Counted from the first letter of the stretch, positions 38,296-46,829 are shown. The stretch: 64,000 nt of DNA from Aquimarina amphilecti (GCF_900109375.1 NZ_FOAB01000006.1:124001-188000); one strand, 5' to 3'. Made by a program: numbers and translations. The notes: generated by a model not told the origin, from the sequence alone.

Positions 38296-38436
38296 ATGCT
38301 TACTGGTTTAATTTTTTTTGCAAAAATAATTTTTTAGTTTAAAAAGTCAAGTAAAAAATTAATTATTTAAACAATAATTATAAGAACGTGATTTTTCGGG
38401 TATTACCCTTAACTTATTTTCAAGCTTTCTTGAGCA

Positions 38437-39012
38437 CTAAGAATTTTTTTGAGGAATCCACTGTATCTCGTCTGCTTGTAAATCGTAGGACAACTTTCGT
38501 GCCAGTACAAATAGGTAGTCAGATAGTCGGTTTAAATACTGTAAAGTTGTTTCTTCAAACGGCTCTAATTCATATAACGCTGTAGCTAAACGCTCGGCCC
38601 TTCTGCATACACAGCGGGCAATGTGACAGAATGACACGGTTTGGTGCCCTCCTGGTAATACAAAATGTGTCATTGGTGGTAAAGATTCATTCATGCGATC
38701 CATTTCAGTTTCTAAAAGAGTGATGTCTTCTATAGAAATGGTAGGGATGTTCAACCTTTTTTGTCCATTCTTTAATAGTGCTTTTTCCGGATCGGTTGCT
38801 AAAACGGCGCCAACTGTAAATAATTTGTCTTGAATGTTAACCAATACTTTTTTACTTAGCTCGTCAATTTGTTGATCTCGTATTAAACCAATGTAAGAGT
38901 TCAATTCATCTACAGTACCGTAACTATCAATACGTATATGATGTTTAGGGACTCTAGTGCCACCAAATAGAGCAGTTGTGCCTTTATCTCCCGTCTTTGT
39001 GTATATCTTCAT
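38437..39012 (-). CDS. Corrinoid adenosyltransferase, PduO type
   Basis: 191 residues. Starts MKIYTKTGDKGTTALFGGTR, the ATP-binding N-terminus of PduO-type ATP:cob(I)alamin adenosyltransferases. The RCVCRRAER helix and the closing LNRLSDYLFVLAR are the other conserved parts. It makes adenosylcobalamin, needed by methylmalonyl-CoA mutase, whose chaperone MeaB is at 20113. The start codon overlaps the 48-residue upstream gene by 29 nt, so it is last of a small three-gene operon. Confidence 0.95.
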   Translation of the reverse strand: MKIYTKTGDKGTTALFGGTRVPKHHIRIDSYGTVDELNSYIGLIRDQQIDELSKKVLVNIQDKLFTVGAVLATDPEKALLKNGQKRLNIPTISIEDITLLETEMDRMNESLPPMTHFVLPGGHQTVSFCHIARCVCRRAERLATALYELEPFEETTLQYLNRLSDYLFVLARKLSYDLQADEIQWIPQKNS

Positions 39013-39130
39013 CTGTTTTTTGTTGGTTGTCTTTTTTGTAATTTGAAATGTCCTTCTGCGCTTTTTTCGTATTTAAATAAACAAAAATTGCCCCAATCAA
39101 TACGGCAATCCAGAACCAAGGAAATTTCAT
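38984..39130 (-). CDS. Tiny membrane protein (48 aa) overlapping both neighbours
   Basis: Too short for usual cut-offs. From ATG at 39130 it reads MKFPWFWIAVLIGAIFVYLN, then KKAQKDISNYKKDNQQKTDE and stops at 38984-38986. One TM helix (about 5-20) and a lysine-rich cytoplasmic tail. Its ATG overlaps the stop of the upstream small gene (ATGA at 39127-39130) and its end covers the first 29 nt of the adenosyltransferase gene, giving continuous translational coupling. Without it the stretch would be a 115-bp gap in an otherwise tight operon. Confidence 0.75.
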   Translation of the reverse strand: MKFPWFWIAVLIGAIFVYLNTKKAQKDISNYKKDNQQKTDEDIHKDGR

Positions 39131-39291
39131 TTTTTCTTCTTTTTTAAATAGTTCTTCCTAAAATCTCTTGTAGAGCGGTCGTATAATTTCTTTTTATTTC
39201 TACCAGAATTCCATCGCACGGCAAAAAATAGTAACGCTATTCCTATAATAACTAATACTAGTTGGGTTTCTTCAGAAAGTGCATCAAACAT
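39127..39291 (-). CDS. Small membrane protein (54 aa)
   Basis: From the ATG at 39291 (after a GAAGAAATC stretch) it reads MFDALSEETQLVLVIIGIAL, with one TM helix at about 10-28, then NSGRNKKKLYDRSTRDFRKN and a final run of lysines. A further upstream ATG at 39327 would add 12 residues that look unconserved. Its stop overlaps the next start by 4 nt. No function known. Together with the 48-residue protein it looks like a pair of short, basic-tailed inner-membrane proteins. Confidence 0.7.
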   Translation of the reverse strand: MFDALSEETQLVLVIIGIALLFFAVRWNSGRNKKKLYDRSTRDFRKNYLKKKKK

Positions 39292-39407
39292 GATTTCTTC
39301 TTTTGTGGTAAATGTAATAAATAGCAATGAGTTTGTTAGTTTTTTGAATTTACGAGTTAATCAATTGAATAGTGAATGAATGGTTTGTTAAATACAGTAA
39401 TAGGCTA

Positions 39408-39441
39408 TTGTCTAAATACTCATTGCTATTTATTACATTTG
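39408..39441 (+). promoter_or_regulatory. Probable promoter of recR
   Basis: TTG at 39408-39410, 23 bases, TACATTTG at 39434-39441. Start codon at 39449, so the transcript would have a leader of only a few bases. Confidence 0.65.
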
Positions 39442-39448
39442 TATCGCT

Positions 39449-40069
39449 ATGGAATTTTCATCAAAATTATTAGAAAACGCTGTATACGAAATGTCTCAAT
39501 TGCCAGGAATAGGTAAGCGGACAGCATTGCGATTGGTGTTGCATCTTTTGCGGCAACCTGAGACGCAAACACAGCATTTGGTAAAAGCGCTAGGTACTTT
39601 AAGAGAGGATGTGAAGTTTTGTAAAAAATGTCATAGTATCAGTGATGTTGAAGTATGTGATATATGCAGCAACCCAAACAGGATTCAAGATATTGTTTGT
39701 GTTGTAGAAGACATTAGGGATGTTATGGCTATTGAGAGTACTAGTCAGTATAGAGGTTTATATCACGTTTTGGGAGGAAAAATAAGTCCTATGGATGGTA
39801 TAGGTCCACAAGATCTAAAAATACATACATTGGTAGAAAAAGTGAAATCCGGAACAATAAAGGAGTTAATTTTTGCGCTAAGTGCTACTATGGAAGGTGA
39901 TACTACCAACTTTTATATATATAAACAGTTAGAAGGAGTGGAGGTTAAAATAGCGACTATTGCTAGAGGAATAGGGGTAAATGACGAGTTAGAATATGCA
40001 GATGAGGTAACTTTAGGAAGAAGTATTATTAATAGAATCCCTTTTGAAAACGCTTTGAAGAGTTCGTAA
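39449..40069 (+). CDS. recR: Recombination mediator RecR
   Basis: 206 residues, standard length. Helix-hairpin-helix [17 protein letters not shown] (about 18-34), the zinc finger [16 protein letters not shown] (about 57-72) and the Toprim segment [20 protein letters not shown] with [16 protein letters not shown]. RecR with RecO/RecF loads RecA at gapped DNA. The last codons and stop share the frame of the downstream glycosyltransferase; 27 bp separate stop and presumed start. Confidence 0.97.
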   Translation: MEFSSKLLENAVYEMSQLPGIGKRTALRLVLHLLRQPETQTQHLVKALGTLREDVKFCKKCHSISDVEVCDICSNPNRIQDIVCVVEDIRDVMAIESTSQYRGLYHVLGGKISPMDGIGPQDLKIHTLVEKVKSGTIKELIFALSATMEGDTTNFYIYKQLEGVEVKIATIARGIGVNDELEYADEVTLGRSIINRIPFENALKSS

Positions 40070-40096
40070 CATGTTCCATTTTTTAAATTTAGTCTT

Positions 40097-41224
40097 CTGA
40101 AATTATCTGTAATCATCCTAAATTATAATGTTCGTTATTTCTTAGAACTATGTATTTTAAGTGTTCAGGAAGCTGTTAAAGTTATAGATGCCGAGATTAT
40201 TGTGATTGATAATAATTCTCCCGATGATAGCTGCACTATGGTGAAGGATCGCTTTCCAGATGTATGCTTAATAGAAAATGAAGAGAATGTTGGGTTTGCA
40301 AGAGCGAATAATCAGGGAGTTGATATTGCTAAAGGAGAATATGTTTGTATTTTAAATCCAGACACGGTAGTAGCAGAAGACACTTTTTTAAATATTCTTA
40401 CAGCATCAGAAAAGTTAATTCATATGGGGATGTTAGGCCCTAGACTTATTGATGGAACGGGTAATTTTCTTCCGGAAAGTAAGAGAAATGTACCTTCTCC
40501 ATTAACTTCTTTTCGTCGATTATTTGGTATTAAATTAGGGCAAGTAAAAAATTATTACGCAGATCATATATCCGAAACAGGAATTGGAGATATAGATATC
40601 TTAGTGGGTGCTTTTATTTTAGTAAGAAAAGAAGAATATAATTCTGTACGAGGTTTCGATGAAGATTATTTTATGTACGGAGAAGATATTGATCTCTCTT
40701 ACAAAATGAAAAAACAAGGATTGCAAAATTACTACATAGGAACAATTCCTGTGATTCATTATAAAGGCGAAAGTACTGATCGTAATTCAGAATATATCAA
40801 ACGTTTTTATGGAGCAATGCGATTGTTTTATCGAAAACATTTTAAAAGTAATTGGTTTTTAGATTTGATTGTTTCTTTTGGAATACGTTTGACTTCTATT
40901 ATACAATCATTTAAAAGCTATCATAAAGAAAAGCGTATAATCGATTGCTATTACTTAGTCTCTGAAAATGAAATTTTAAAGCAAAAACTTAGTAATGTAC
41001 TTAAGAAAGAAGTACAGTTTATTTCCTTAGAATCTGCAAAGAATTTGGGATATAGTAATAACGAACTTATCTTTGACAATGAGTTATTAAGTTTTGGAGA
41101 GATTATAAAAGAAATGCAGGTTTTAAAGAAATCAAATATTACTTTTAAGATCAAACCAGCAAGATGTAATTTTATACTTGGGAGTAATTTCAGTGATGGA
41201 AAAGGGGAGGTAATTACTTTTTAG
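40097..41224 (+). CDS. GT2-family glycosyltransferase with non-standard start codon
   Basis: About 375 residues. The frame is open back to the recR stop. LSVIILNYNVRYFLELCI at 40100-40153 is the first strand of the GT-A fold, and the strand IIVIDNNSPDDS follows. The first ATG/GTG in frame is the GTG at 40202, which would cut off this conserved strand. CTG at 40097 sits exactly where relatives have ATG (xKLSVIILNYN), so I take it as the start; TTT/CTT codons precede it. GTs of this type (ENEENVGFARANNQGVDIAK, ILNPDTV, YFMYGEDIDLSYKMKKQG) move rhamnose-like or other sugars onto surface glycans. Downstream LNP/AG residues extend to 41224. Confidence 0.85.
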   Translation: MKLSVIILNYNVRYFLELCILSVQEAVKVIDAEIIVIDNNSPDDSCTMVKDRFPDVCLIENEENVGFARANNQGVDIAKGEYVCILNPDTVVAEDTFLNILTASEKLIHMGMLGPRLIDGTGNFLPESKRNVPSPLTSFRRLFGIKLGQVKNYYADHISETGIGDIDILVGAFILVRKEEYNSVRGFDEDYFMYGEDIDLSYKMKKQGLQNYYIGTIPVIHYKGESTDRNSEYIKRFYGAMRLFYRKHFKSNWFLDLIVSFGIRLTSIIQSFKSYHKEKRIIDCYYLVSENEILKQKLSNVLKKEVQFISLESAKNLGYSNNELIFDNELLSFGEIIKEMQVLKKSNITFKIKPARCNFILGSNFSDGKGEVITF

Positions 41225-41314
41225 AGAAACTTTAGTAAATAAAAATTAATTTAAGAGCTTAACTTTTATTAATTTCGCAAAAAATATAACTAATAAATAC
41301 CTTTGATTAAGAAT

Positions 41315-42652
41315 ATGGCAAAATTTGAGCTTAAACTTCCGAAGATGGGTGAGAGTGTTGCAGAGGCAACAATAACAACTTGGTTAAAAGAAGTTGGAGA
41401 TACTATCGATATGGACGATGCAGTATTAGAGATTGCTACGGACAAAGTAGATAGCGAAGTACCTTGTGAAGTAGAAGGAGTATTGGTTGAAAAGCTTTTT
41501 GATGTTGACGATGTAGTAAAAGTTGGTCAAACAATTGCTATTATTGAAACAGAAGGAGAAGTTGCTGCAGATGCAGCTCCAGAAAAAATTAAAGAAGAAG
41601 TTGTAGCTGCACCTGAAACCGCAGCTCAAGTTATAGAAAACGATATTGCTGCAGTAACGGAAACGGTTACCACAAAAACAGATTTTTCAGAAAGTTCTAA
41701 GTTTTATTCACCTTTAGTAAAAAATATCGCTGCTGCAGAAGGTGTTTCTGTAGCCGAATTAGAAAATATATCTGGAACTGGAAAAGATGGTAGAGTTACC
41801 AAAAATGATATTTTACAATTTGTAGAAGATCGTAAAGCTGGCAAAATTGCTACTGCTCCTGTGGTACCAGTAGTGACAGAGCAAAAAACAGCACCAGTTA
41901 AGAAAATAGAAACCCCTAAAGCATCACCAGTAGTTGCATCAGGAGAGGACGAGATTATAGAAATGACCAGAATGGGCAAGTTGATCTCGCATCATATGGT
42001 AGAATCGGTACAAACTTCTGCGCACGTACAATCGTTTATAGAAGCGGATGTGACGAATATCTGGAACTGGAGAAAGAAGGTAAAAGGTGACTTTATGAAG
42101 AGAGAAGGGGAGAACCTAACTTTTACTCCAATTTTTATGGAAGCTGTAGCAAAAGCTATTAGAGATTTTCCAATGATCAATATTTCTGTGTCTGGAGATA
42201 CTATTATCAAAAAGAAGAATATCAATTTGGGTATGGCAGCTGCCTTAGCAGATGGTAATTTGATTGTGCCAGTAATTAAAAATGCTGATCAGCTAAATTT
42301 AGTTGGTATGACTAAAGCTGTAAATGATTTAGCAAACCGAGCTCGTACTAATGCTTTAAAACCTGATGATATACAAGGTGGGACTTACACAGTAACTAAT
42401 GTAGGTACTTTTGGTAGTATTATGGGAACACCAATTATCAATCAGCCACAAGTTGCTATTTTAGCTTTAGGAGCTATTCGTAAGGTGCCCGCTGTGATTG
42501 AAACTCCTGATGGAGATTTTATTGGTATTCGTTATAAAATGTTCTTATCACACTCCTATGATCACAGAGTCGTAAATGGAGCACTAGGAGGACAATTTGT
42601 GCAACGAGTAAAGGATTATCTCGAAGCGTTTGATGTAAATAGAGAGTTTTAA
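41315..42652 (+). CDS. Dihydrolipoamide acyltransferase E2 (2-oxoacid dehydrogenase complex)
   Basis: 445 residues from the ATG at 41315; a TTG 12 bp earlier is unnecessary. Lipoyl domain 1-78 with the lipoylation lysine K44 in EIATDKVDSEVP. An Ala/Glu-rich linker follows, then the peripheral subunit-binding domain (about 130-170, SPLVKNIAAAEGVSVAELEN) and the catalytic acyltransferase core (about 215-445) with HSYDHRVVNGALGGQF holding the catalytic His and Asp. The sequence resembles the branched-chain/generic E2 that pairs with E1 encoded elsewhere. No E1 or E3 gene is nearby, so the exact 2-oxoacid is not settled. Confidence 0.93.
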   Translation: MAKFELKLPKMGESVAEATITTWLKEVGDTIDMDDAVLEIATDKVDSEVPCEVEGVLVEKLFDVDDVVKVGQTIAIIETEGEVAADAAPEKIKEEVVAAPETAAQVIENDIAAVTETVTTKTDFSESSKFYSPLVKNIAAAEGVSVAELENISGTGKDGRVTKNDILQFVEDRKAGKIATAPVVPVVTEQKTAPVKKIETPKASPVVASGEDEIIEMTRMGKLISHHMVESVQTSAHVQSFIEADVTNIWNWRKKVKGDFMKREGENLTFTPIFMEAVAKAIRDFPMINISVSGDTIIKKKNINLGMAAALADGNLIVPVIKNADQLNLVGMTKAVNDLANRARTNALKPDDIQGGTYTVTNVGTFGSIMGTPIINQPQVAILALGAIRKVPAVIETPDGDFIGIRYKMFLSHSYDHRVVNGALGGQFVQRVKDYLEAFDVNREF

Positions 42653-42674
42653 GAAATACTATAATTTATAAATA

Positions 42675-42703
42675 AAAAACCGCATATGTATTATGCGGTT
42701 TTT
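42675..42703. terminator. Hairpin terminator after the E2 gene
   Basis: 12-bp stem AAAAACCGCATA / TATGCGGTTTTT with a 5-base loop, then TTATTTAT. Confidence 0.9.
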
Positions 42704-42886
42704 TATTTATAATATTTAATTACTACCAAGATGTTTTGATTAGAAGACATATAAATGTGTTAGTTCTTGAAATACTCCTATTCCCTATATTCTGTTTTTA
42801 TACAATAAATGCATATAATAGGGTAACATTTTCCTTCTAAATGATACATATGTTAAACTCTAATAAATATTTAAATTTTAAAATGT

Positions 42887-43534
42887 ATGAGATTCTCAAA
42901 AGTAAATTATTTTTTTTGTGTATTGTTAGGAACGATGTTGTTAAGTTGTTCTCCGGAAGATGGAACTGATGGTGTTCCTGGGTTAAGTAATCTTACAATA
43001 TTAAATGATGAGCCTAGCGGAGCAAATTGTGAAAATGGAGGGGTTAGAATTGAAAATGGCTTAGACTTAAATTCAAATGCAATTCTTGAAACTAGCGAGG
43101 TGTTAACGACAACTTTCTTGTGTGATGGATTTAATAGTGATTATCAAGATGAAACAAGACTAGTTTTATTTAGTAACGGATCCGGTGCGTCTGGAACTAG
43201 TTCTGTAGAAGGAAGGAAAATGGGTGAAATAATAAAATTTGATAAAAGAAATTGGGAAAATGCGTCTTCAATTTATTATGTAGCTTGGATATATTCGGAA
43301 AATTCTAATAATAGTTGTTTTGTAGAATTATTTAATGAAACGGATGGGGAGGTTATAGCTAATAGTGTTCTTACTAACAATAGTACCAATTATCCTGGAA
43401 TACTAATGATCTCAGAAAATATAATTTCTTCTATTCCTGAAAAAGAAATAGATATATCGTTAAGATTACGTTCAGAAAATGAAGGTACGACTGTGTATAT
43501 GGGTAGAAAGGCTGAATTAGTTATAAAACGTTAA
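42887..43534 (+). CDS. Lipoprotein with DUF7151-like domain (paralog 1)
   Basis: 215 residues. Lipoprotein signal MRFSKVNYFFCVLLGTMLLS with lipobox Cys21 followed by SPEDG. Residues about 35-80 (SGANCENGGVRIENGLDLNS, LETSEVLTTTFLCDG) match the DUF7151 pattern of Cys-bounded Asp/Asn-rich turns. The C-terminal half is a beta-domain with IIKFDKRNWENASSIYYVAW and LRLRSENEGTTVYM. Followed 25 bp later by a paralog. Probably surface or periplasmic; function unknown. Confidence 0.8.
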   Translation: MRFSKVNYFFCVLLGTMLLSCSPEDGTDGVPGLSNLTILNDEPSGANCENGGVRIENGLDLNSNAILETSEVLTTTFLCDGFNSDYQDETRLVLFSNGSGASGTSSVEGRKMGEIIKFDKRNWENASSIYYVAWIYSENSNNSCFVELFNETDGEVIANSVLTNNSTNYPGILMISENIISSIPEKEIDISLRLRSENEGTTVYMGRKAELVIKR

Positions 43535-43559
43535 TAACACAAACACTTTTTTGATCACT

Positions 43560-44207
43560 ATGAAAAATATTATAAAATTAAGTTTCTTATTTATATCTGT
43601 TTTAATATTAAGTGGTTGCGAACCAGAGGATGGAGAGAATGGTGTTTCGGGATTAAATTCCTTAACAGTGTTTTCTAAGGAAGATTCTGGCTCAAACTGT
43701 CAATATGGAGGTATTAAAATAGAGTTAGGTTTAGATGTCAATTCGAATTTTGTTTTAGAAACAAATGAAATAGAAACAACCAAATTTGTTTGTGGGGGAA
43801 TTGATGATCCAATTTCAAAAGAAACGAGAATTATACTTCATAATAATAATGGTGGAGCTTCCGGTACTTCTGGTAACTATATAAATACGTATCCAGCCAT
43901 TATAAAATTTGATAAAAGAAATTGGAGTAAATTAAGATCTGTTGTTTATACAGCGAGTATTAAGTCTGACAACAGTAATAATAGTGCAATTGTTGAATTG
44001 TATGATGCTACTAATTTTAGAACGATAAGTAATTCCGTTCTTGCTACAAGAAATACTGAATACGAAAATGTGATTTCTAACAATCTTGTTGAATCATTAC
44101 CGGAGGAGGAAATAAATATTTATTTAAGATTGAGGTCGGAAAATAATACAGGAGACAATGTTTGGATATCTAATAAGTCTGAACTGATTATAAAACAAGA
44201 GAATTAA
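43560..44207 (+). CDS. Lipoprotein with DUF7151-like domain (paralog 2)
   Basis: 215 residues from ATG 43560 (a TTG 9 bp earlier adds ITM only). Lipobox LILSGC with Cys20, then EPEDGENG. The DUF7151-like block reads DSGSNCQYGGIKIELGLDVN and LETNEIETTKFVCGG. The C-terminal beta-domain matches paralog 1 (IIKFDKRNWSKLRSVVYTAS, ELYDATNFRTISNSVLA, LRLRSENN). Tandem duplication, probably one transcript. The duplicates have already diverged considerably in DNA. Confidence 0.8.
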   Translation: MKNIIKLSFLFISVLILSGCEPEDGENGVSGLNSLTVFSKEDSGSNCQYGGIKIELGLDVNSNFVLETNEIETTKFVCGGIDDPISKETRIILHNNNGGASGTSGNYINTYPAIIKFDKRNWSKLRSVVYTASIKSDNSNNSAIVELYDATNFRTISNSVLATRNTEYENVISNNLVESLPEEEINIYLRLRSENNTGDNVWISNKSELIIKQEN

Positions 44208-44240
44208 TTATCAAAGAACAGTTTTTGTTTAATAAAATAG

Positions 44241-44488
44241 TTTTGGACTAGATTATTTAGGGTAGAAGATGAGGTGAATAACGAAAACATCTTTACGGTA
44301 GAGATGAAAAGTACTCCTTATGAAGATTGCGAATTGGTAGAAAAAATAATTATAGTTATGCTTCAAAATCAGCATAGATTATGAAGGCTTGTGAAATAAA
44401 AAATGCGGTTCCTGTACACTTTTCACGTAAGTATGATGAAGATGAAATAAAAGAGTTGATAGAGCAATTTAATAGATCAAAAAAATAA
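44241..44488 (+). pseudogene. Decayed MBL-fold hydrolase (ribonuclease Z-like) C-terminus
   Basis: The frame from 44244 reads FRVEDEVNNENIFTVEMKST, then PYEDCELVEK. A shift at the A run (about 44340-44346) gives NNYSYASKSA, then a TAG at about 44372 and IMKACEIKNAVPVHFSRKYD, EDEIKELIEQFNRSKK and a stop at 44486. The last part matches the C-terminal end of MBL-fold/RNase Z-like proteins (the H-F-S-x-[RK]-Y stretch with the metal-binding His). At least one frameshift and one nonsense codon are present and the N-terminal two thirds are missing. The rest of the 518-bp gap (to 44725) holds nothing else I recognise. Confidence 0.7.
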
Positions 44489-44725
44489 GTTTTTTTGAGA
44501 TGAATTTGAGGCTCTAAATAATTCTACTGTCATATCATTATCCTTTTAGAGAATTGTGAATAAAGTGCTTTATGAAGTTTAATTAGCAGAAGAAATTTAA
44601 TATTTCTATATAATTTTATAGTAATAGATATACGTTAAGTCTCTTTTTAATATTGTAACAAATTAAATAGTTTCGCTACTAACTGTATAGGAGGTAAATC
44701 TTTTTAATATTAAAACGCTATACCC

Positions 44726-45205
44726 ATGACTATTGATGAAGCATCTAAATTTTTTAAGAACTTGGTTACAGAGACTGACGATATATCCGAAATAAAGGTG
44801 TATAAGAAATTTATTAGTATTTTATCTCAGCTAGAGAATAGAGATTTATCTGAAGACCAATTACGTGCTATAGAAAGTAAATTAGATGCATTTGATATAG
44901 ATATACTAAGAGAAAATAGAAAAAAATACTACAGGAAAAAACTCAGTGAGTTTACAGGGTATTTGAAAAAAGATTTTTCTCTTATATCCGAAGGTTATTA
45001 TATGACGATTGGTACGAGTTTAGGAATGAGCCTGGGAATGAGTTTAGGGATGACTTTTGGAGTAGTTTTCGGAGGTTCTAATGGATTGATTTATGGAATG
45101 ACTTTTGGGATGACAGTGGGCATGTCTTTTGGATTGGCAATTGGTGCAGCTATGGATGCTAATGCAAAAAAAGAAGGTAAAGTATTGACCATTAAAAGCA
45201 AGTGA
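44726..45205 (+). CDS. Small membrane protein with Gly-Met tetrapeptide repeats (glycine zipper)
   Basis: 159 residues. The N-terminal 75 residues are a charged helical region (EASKFFKNLVTETDDISEIK, then KKYYRKKLSEFTGYLKK). The C-terminal part is a hydrophobic stretch of repeats of the form G-M-[ST]-[LF], for example GTSLGMSLGMSLGMTFG, continuing through GMTFGMTVGMSFGLAIGAAM. This gives G-x-x-x-G spacing every four residues over about 50 residues, a glycine-zipper membrane pattern. The DNA has a 12-bp periodicity there. It stands alone with an AGGAGG-like stretch (about 44690-44695). No family I can name. Confidence 0.7.
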   Translation: MTIDEASKFFKNLVTETDDISEIKVYKKFISILSQLENRDLSEDQLRAIESKLDAFDIDILRENRKKYYRKKLSEFTGYLKKDFSLISEGYYMTIGTSLGMSLGMSLGMTFGVVFGGSNGLIYGMTFGMTVGMSFGLAIGAAMDANAKKEGKVLTIKSK

Positions 45206-45280
45206 AAAAATAGAGAATATTCTAGAAGCATATAAAAATATTCTTTAAGGAATTTTTTGAACTGAATAACAAAGGGTTAA

Positions 45281-46000
45281 ATGACCGATATGATCAAAAA
45301 GATAGCTTATATTACAGATGCTCATATTGATGAAGAATACCCTAAAACTTTAGGGGTCAATGCTCGAAACAATTGGAAGACTATTTTAGAAGATATTGAT
45401 TCAAAAGATATTAATGAAGTAATTTATGGAGGTGATATAGGAGAAGGATCATCTAATTCATGGTTTTTTGAAACTTTGCAAAATTATAAACTATCCGTTT
45501 CTTTAGGCAACCACGATCTTTTTTCTGAAGTAACAAAGTATTATAAAAATAGCACTAATATCGATGTTGATGGACTTTTTTATAGTAAGGAAATTGATTT
45601 TTTCAAACTTATATTTTTAGATTCTAGTACTGAGGTAATTAGTGAAAAGCAATTAGAATGGTTAAAAACTGAGTTGATTAGTACAAAAAAAATAGTATTA
45701 TTTATTCATCATCCTATTTTACCAATTCCTGCTATTATAGATAAAAAATATTTTTTACAAGGAAGAGAAAAAATTCAAGCTTTATTACAAAAGATTCCAA
45801 ATGAGATCATACTTTTTTCAGGACATTATCATATGGAAGATTATCGTAAATGTAATAATGTAATTCAATATATTACACCTGCAGCATCCTATCAGGTAGA
45901 AAAAGACCTGAATGAGATTAAAGTTCATAATAATTCATTTGGGTATAGAATTATAGAATTGAATAAAGATAACATTCAAACCGAAGTTGTGTTGTTTTGA
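45281..46000 (+). CDS. Calcineurin-like metallophosphoesterase
   Basis: 239 residues (MIKKIAYITDAHID could also start at 45290). All five metallophosphatase blocks are present: DAH (D13, H15), YGGDIGEG, SLGNHD, FIHHP and SGHYH. The dimetal active site is therefore complete. Small cytosolic phosphoesterases of this class hydrolyse phosphodiesters or phosphomonoesters; the substrate cannot be read. It is 76 bp after the Gly-Met protein gene on the same strand. Confidence 0.9.
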   Translation: MTDMIKKIAYITDAHIDEEYPKTLGVNARNNWKTILEDIDSKDINEVIYGGDIGEGSSNSWFFETLQNYKLSVSLGNHDLFSEVTKYYKNSTNIDVDGLFYSKEIDFFKLIFLDSSTEVISEKQLEWLKTELISTKKIVLFIHHPILPIPAIIDKKYFLQGREKIQALLQKIPNEIILFSGHYHMEDYRKCNNVIQYITPAASYQVEKDLNEIKVHNNSFGYRIIELNKDNIQTEVVLF

Positions 46001-46085
46001 ACCAATAATAACGAATGCTTTTGGAATTATATTTCTATATACAATTAATGAATTTCGAGAAACATTATTTACGTTTTCCGTATGA

Positions 46086-46751
46086 TTAAAAAAGACTTAT
46101 TCTTTTCTTTCGTTCTGGTTTTTTCGTGATCTCTTCAATTAAAATGTCAAAATTTGGAATAGGGTAGTATAACTTTTTATTTTTTTTAGCAAAGGGAAGT
46201 TCAATATTCTCTCTGGTATATCCTTCTTTTAGCATTTTTCTCCAAAATAAAGGAGATAGTAAGTTGTTTTTACTGTCGATGTCTACTTCCAAAAATCTTA
46301 TTTTATTTTCTTTTAATTTTTGAATTAATGTATCACATCTATTACAATCTTGATCCGTATAAATAAAGAGTTTATAATTCGCTATAGTTTGGGATTTTAT
46401 TTCTTTTGGTTTTTCTTTTTGTCTTCTGGTATTAATATTTTCTAATTGATCATTAACAATAAGATTGTATGTGTAAGAGGATTCTTTATCTGTTAACGGA
46501 ATCAAGATTGACATTTGTACTTTGCTATTAGCTGGAATATTTTTAAGAACAGGGCGTTGAGCACGTCTTCGATAACCAATAGGGTCTATTTTGAGAAAAA
46601 CACTTTTATCTAGGTTTGTGTCATTTTGAACGTAGATAACAGTATGTTTTTTTTGAACGTCTTCTACCAGATACACCAATTTTTCTTGACAATAAGCGGT
46701 TGCAGTATATAATAACAGTAGCGGGAATATAAAACAAGAAAGGGTTTTCAA
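46086..46751 (-). CDS. Exported protein with C-terminal thioredoxin-like CxxC domain
   Basis: 221 residues. Signal peptide 1-21 (ends ATAYCQ). The N-terminal part (about 25-115) is a beta domain (LVYLVEDVQKKHTVIYVQND). The C-terminal half is glutaredoxin-like: YKLFIYTDQDCNRCDTLIQKL has a CxxC pair (C-N-R-C), then FLEVDID strand and a second part ending KKPERKKRISLF. Probably a periplasmic thiol-disulfide or metal-binding protein. It lies 79 bp downstream of the metal ABC operon on the same strand, and may be the last member of it. Partner unknown. Confidence 0.7.
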   Translation of the reverse strand: MKTLSCFIFPLLLLYTATAYCQEKLVYLVEDVQKKHTVIYVQNDTNLDKSVFLKIDPIGYRRRAQRPVLKNIPANSKVQMSILIPLTDKESSYTYNLIVNDQLENINTRRQKEKPKEIKSQTIANYKLFIYTDQDCNRCDTLIQKLKENKIRFLEVDIDSKNNLLSPLFWRKMLKEGYTRENIELPFAKKNKKLYYPIPNFDILIEEITKKPERKKRISLF

Positions 46752-46829
46752 AACTAGTTTCAGTTATTAGAAAGACAAAAGATTTACTTTTTCTAATATA
46801 CAAAAAATACCTGTATATAGATATATTTA

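Noticed and set aside
40202..40204. GTG as start of the glycosyltransferase
   Set aside because: It would remove the first conserved strand of the GT-A fold that is encoded in frame upstream.
44241..44488. A short functional 35-residue protein from ATG 44381
   Set aside because: It reads as the C-terminal end of an MBL-fold enzyme without its catalytic core, after a nonsense codon in the same frame, so decay is the simpler reading.
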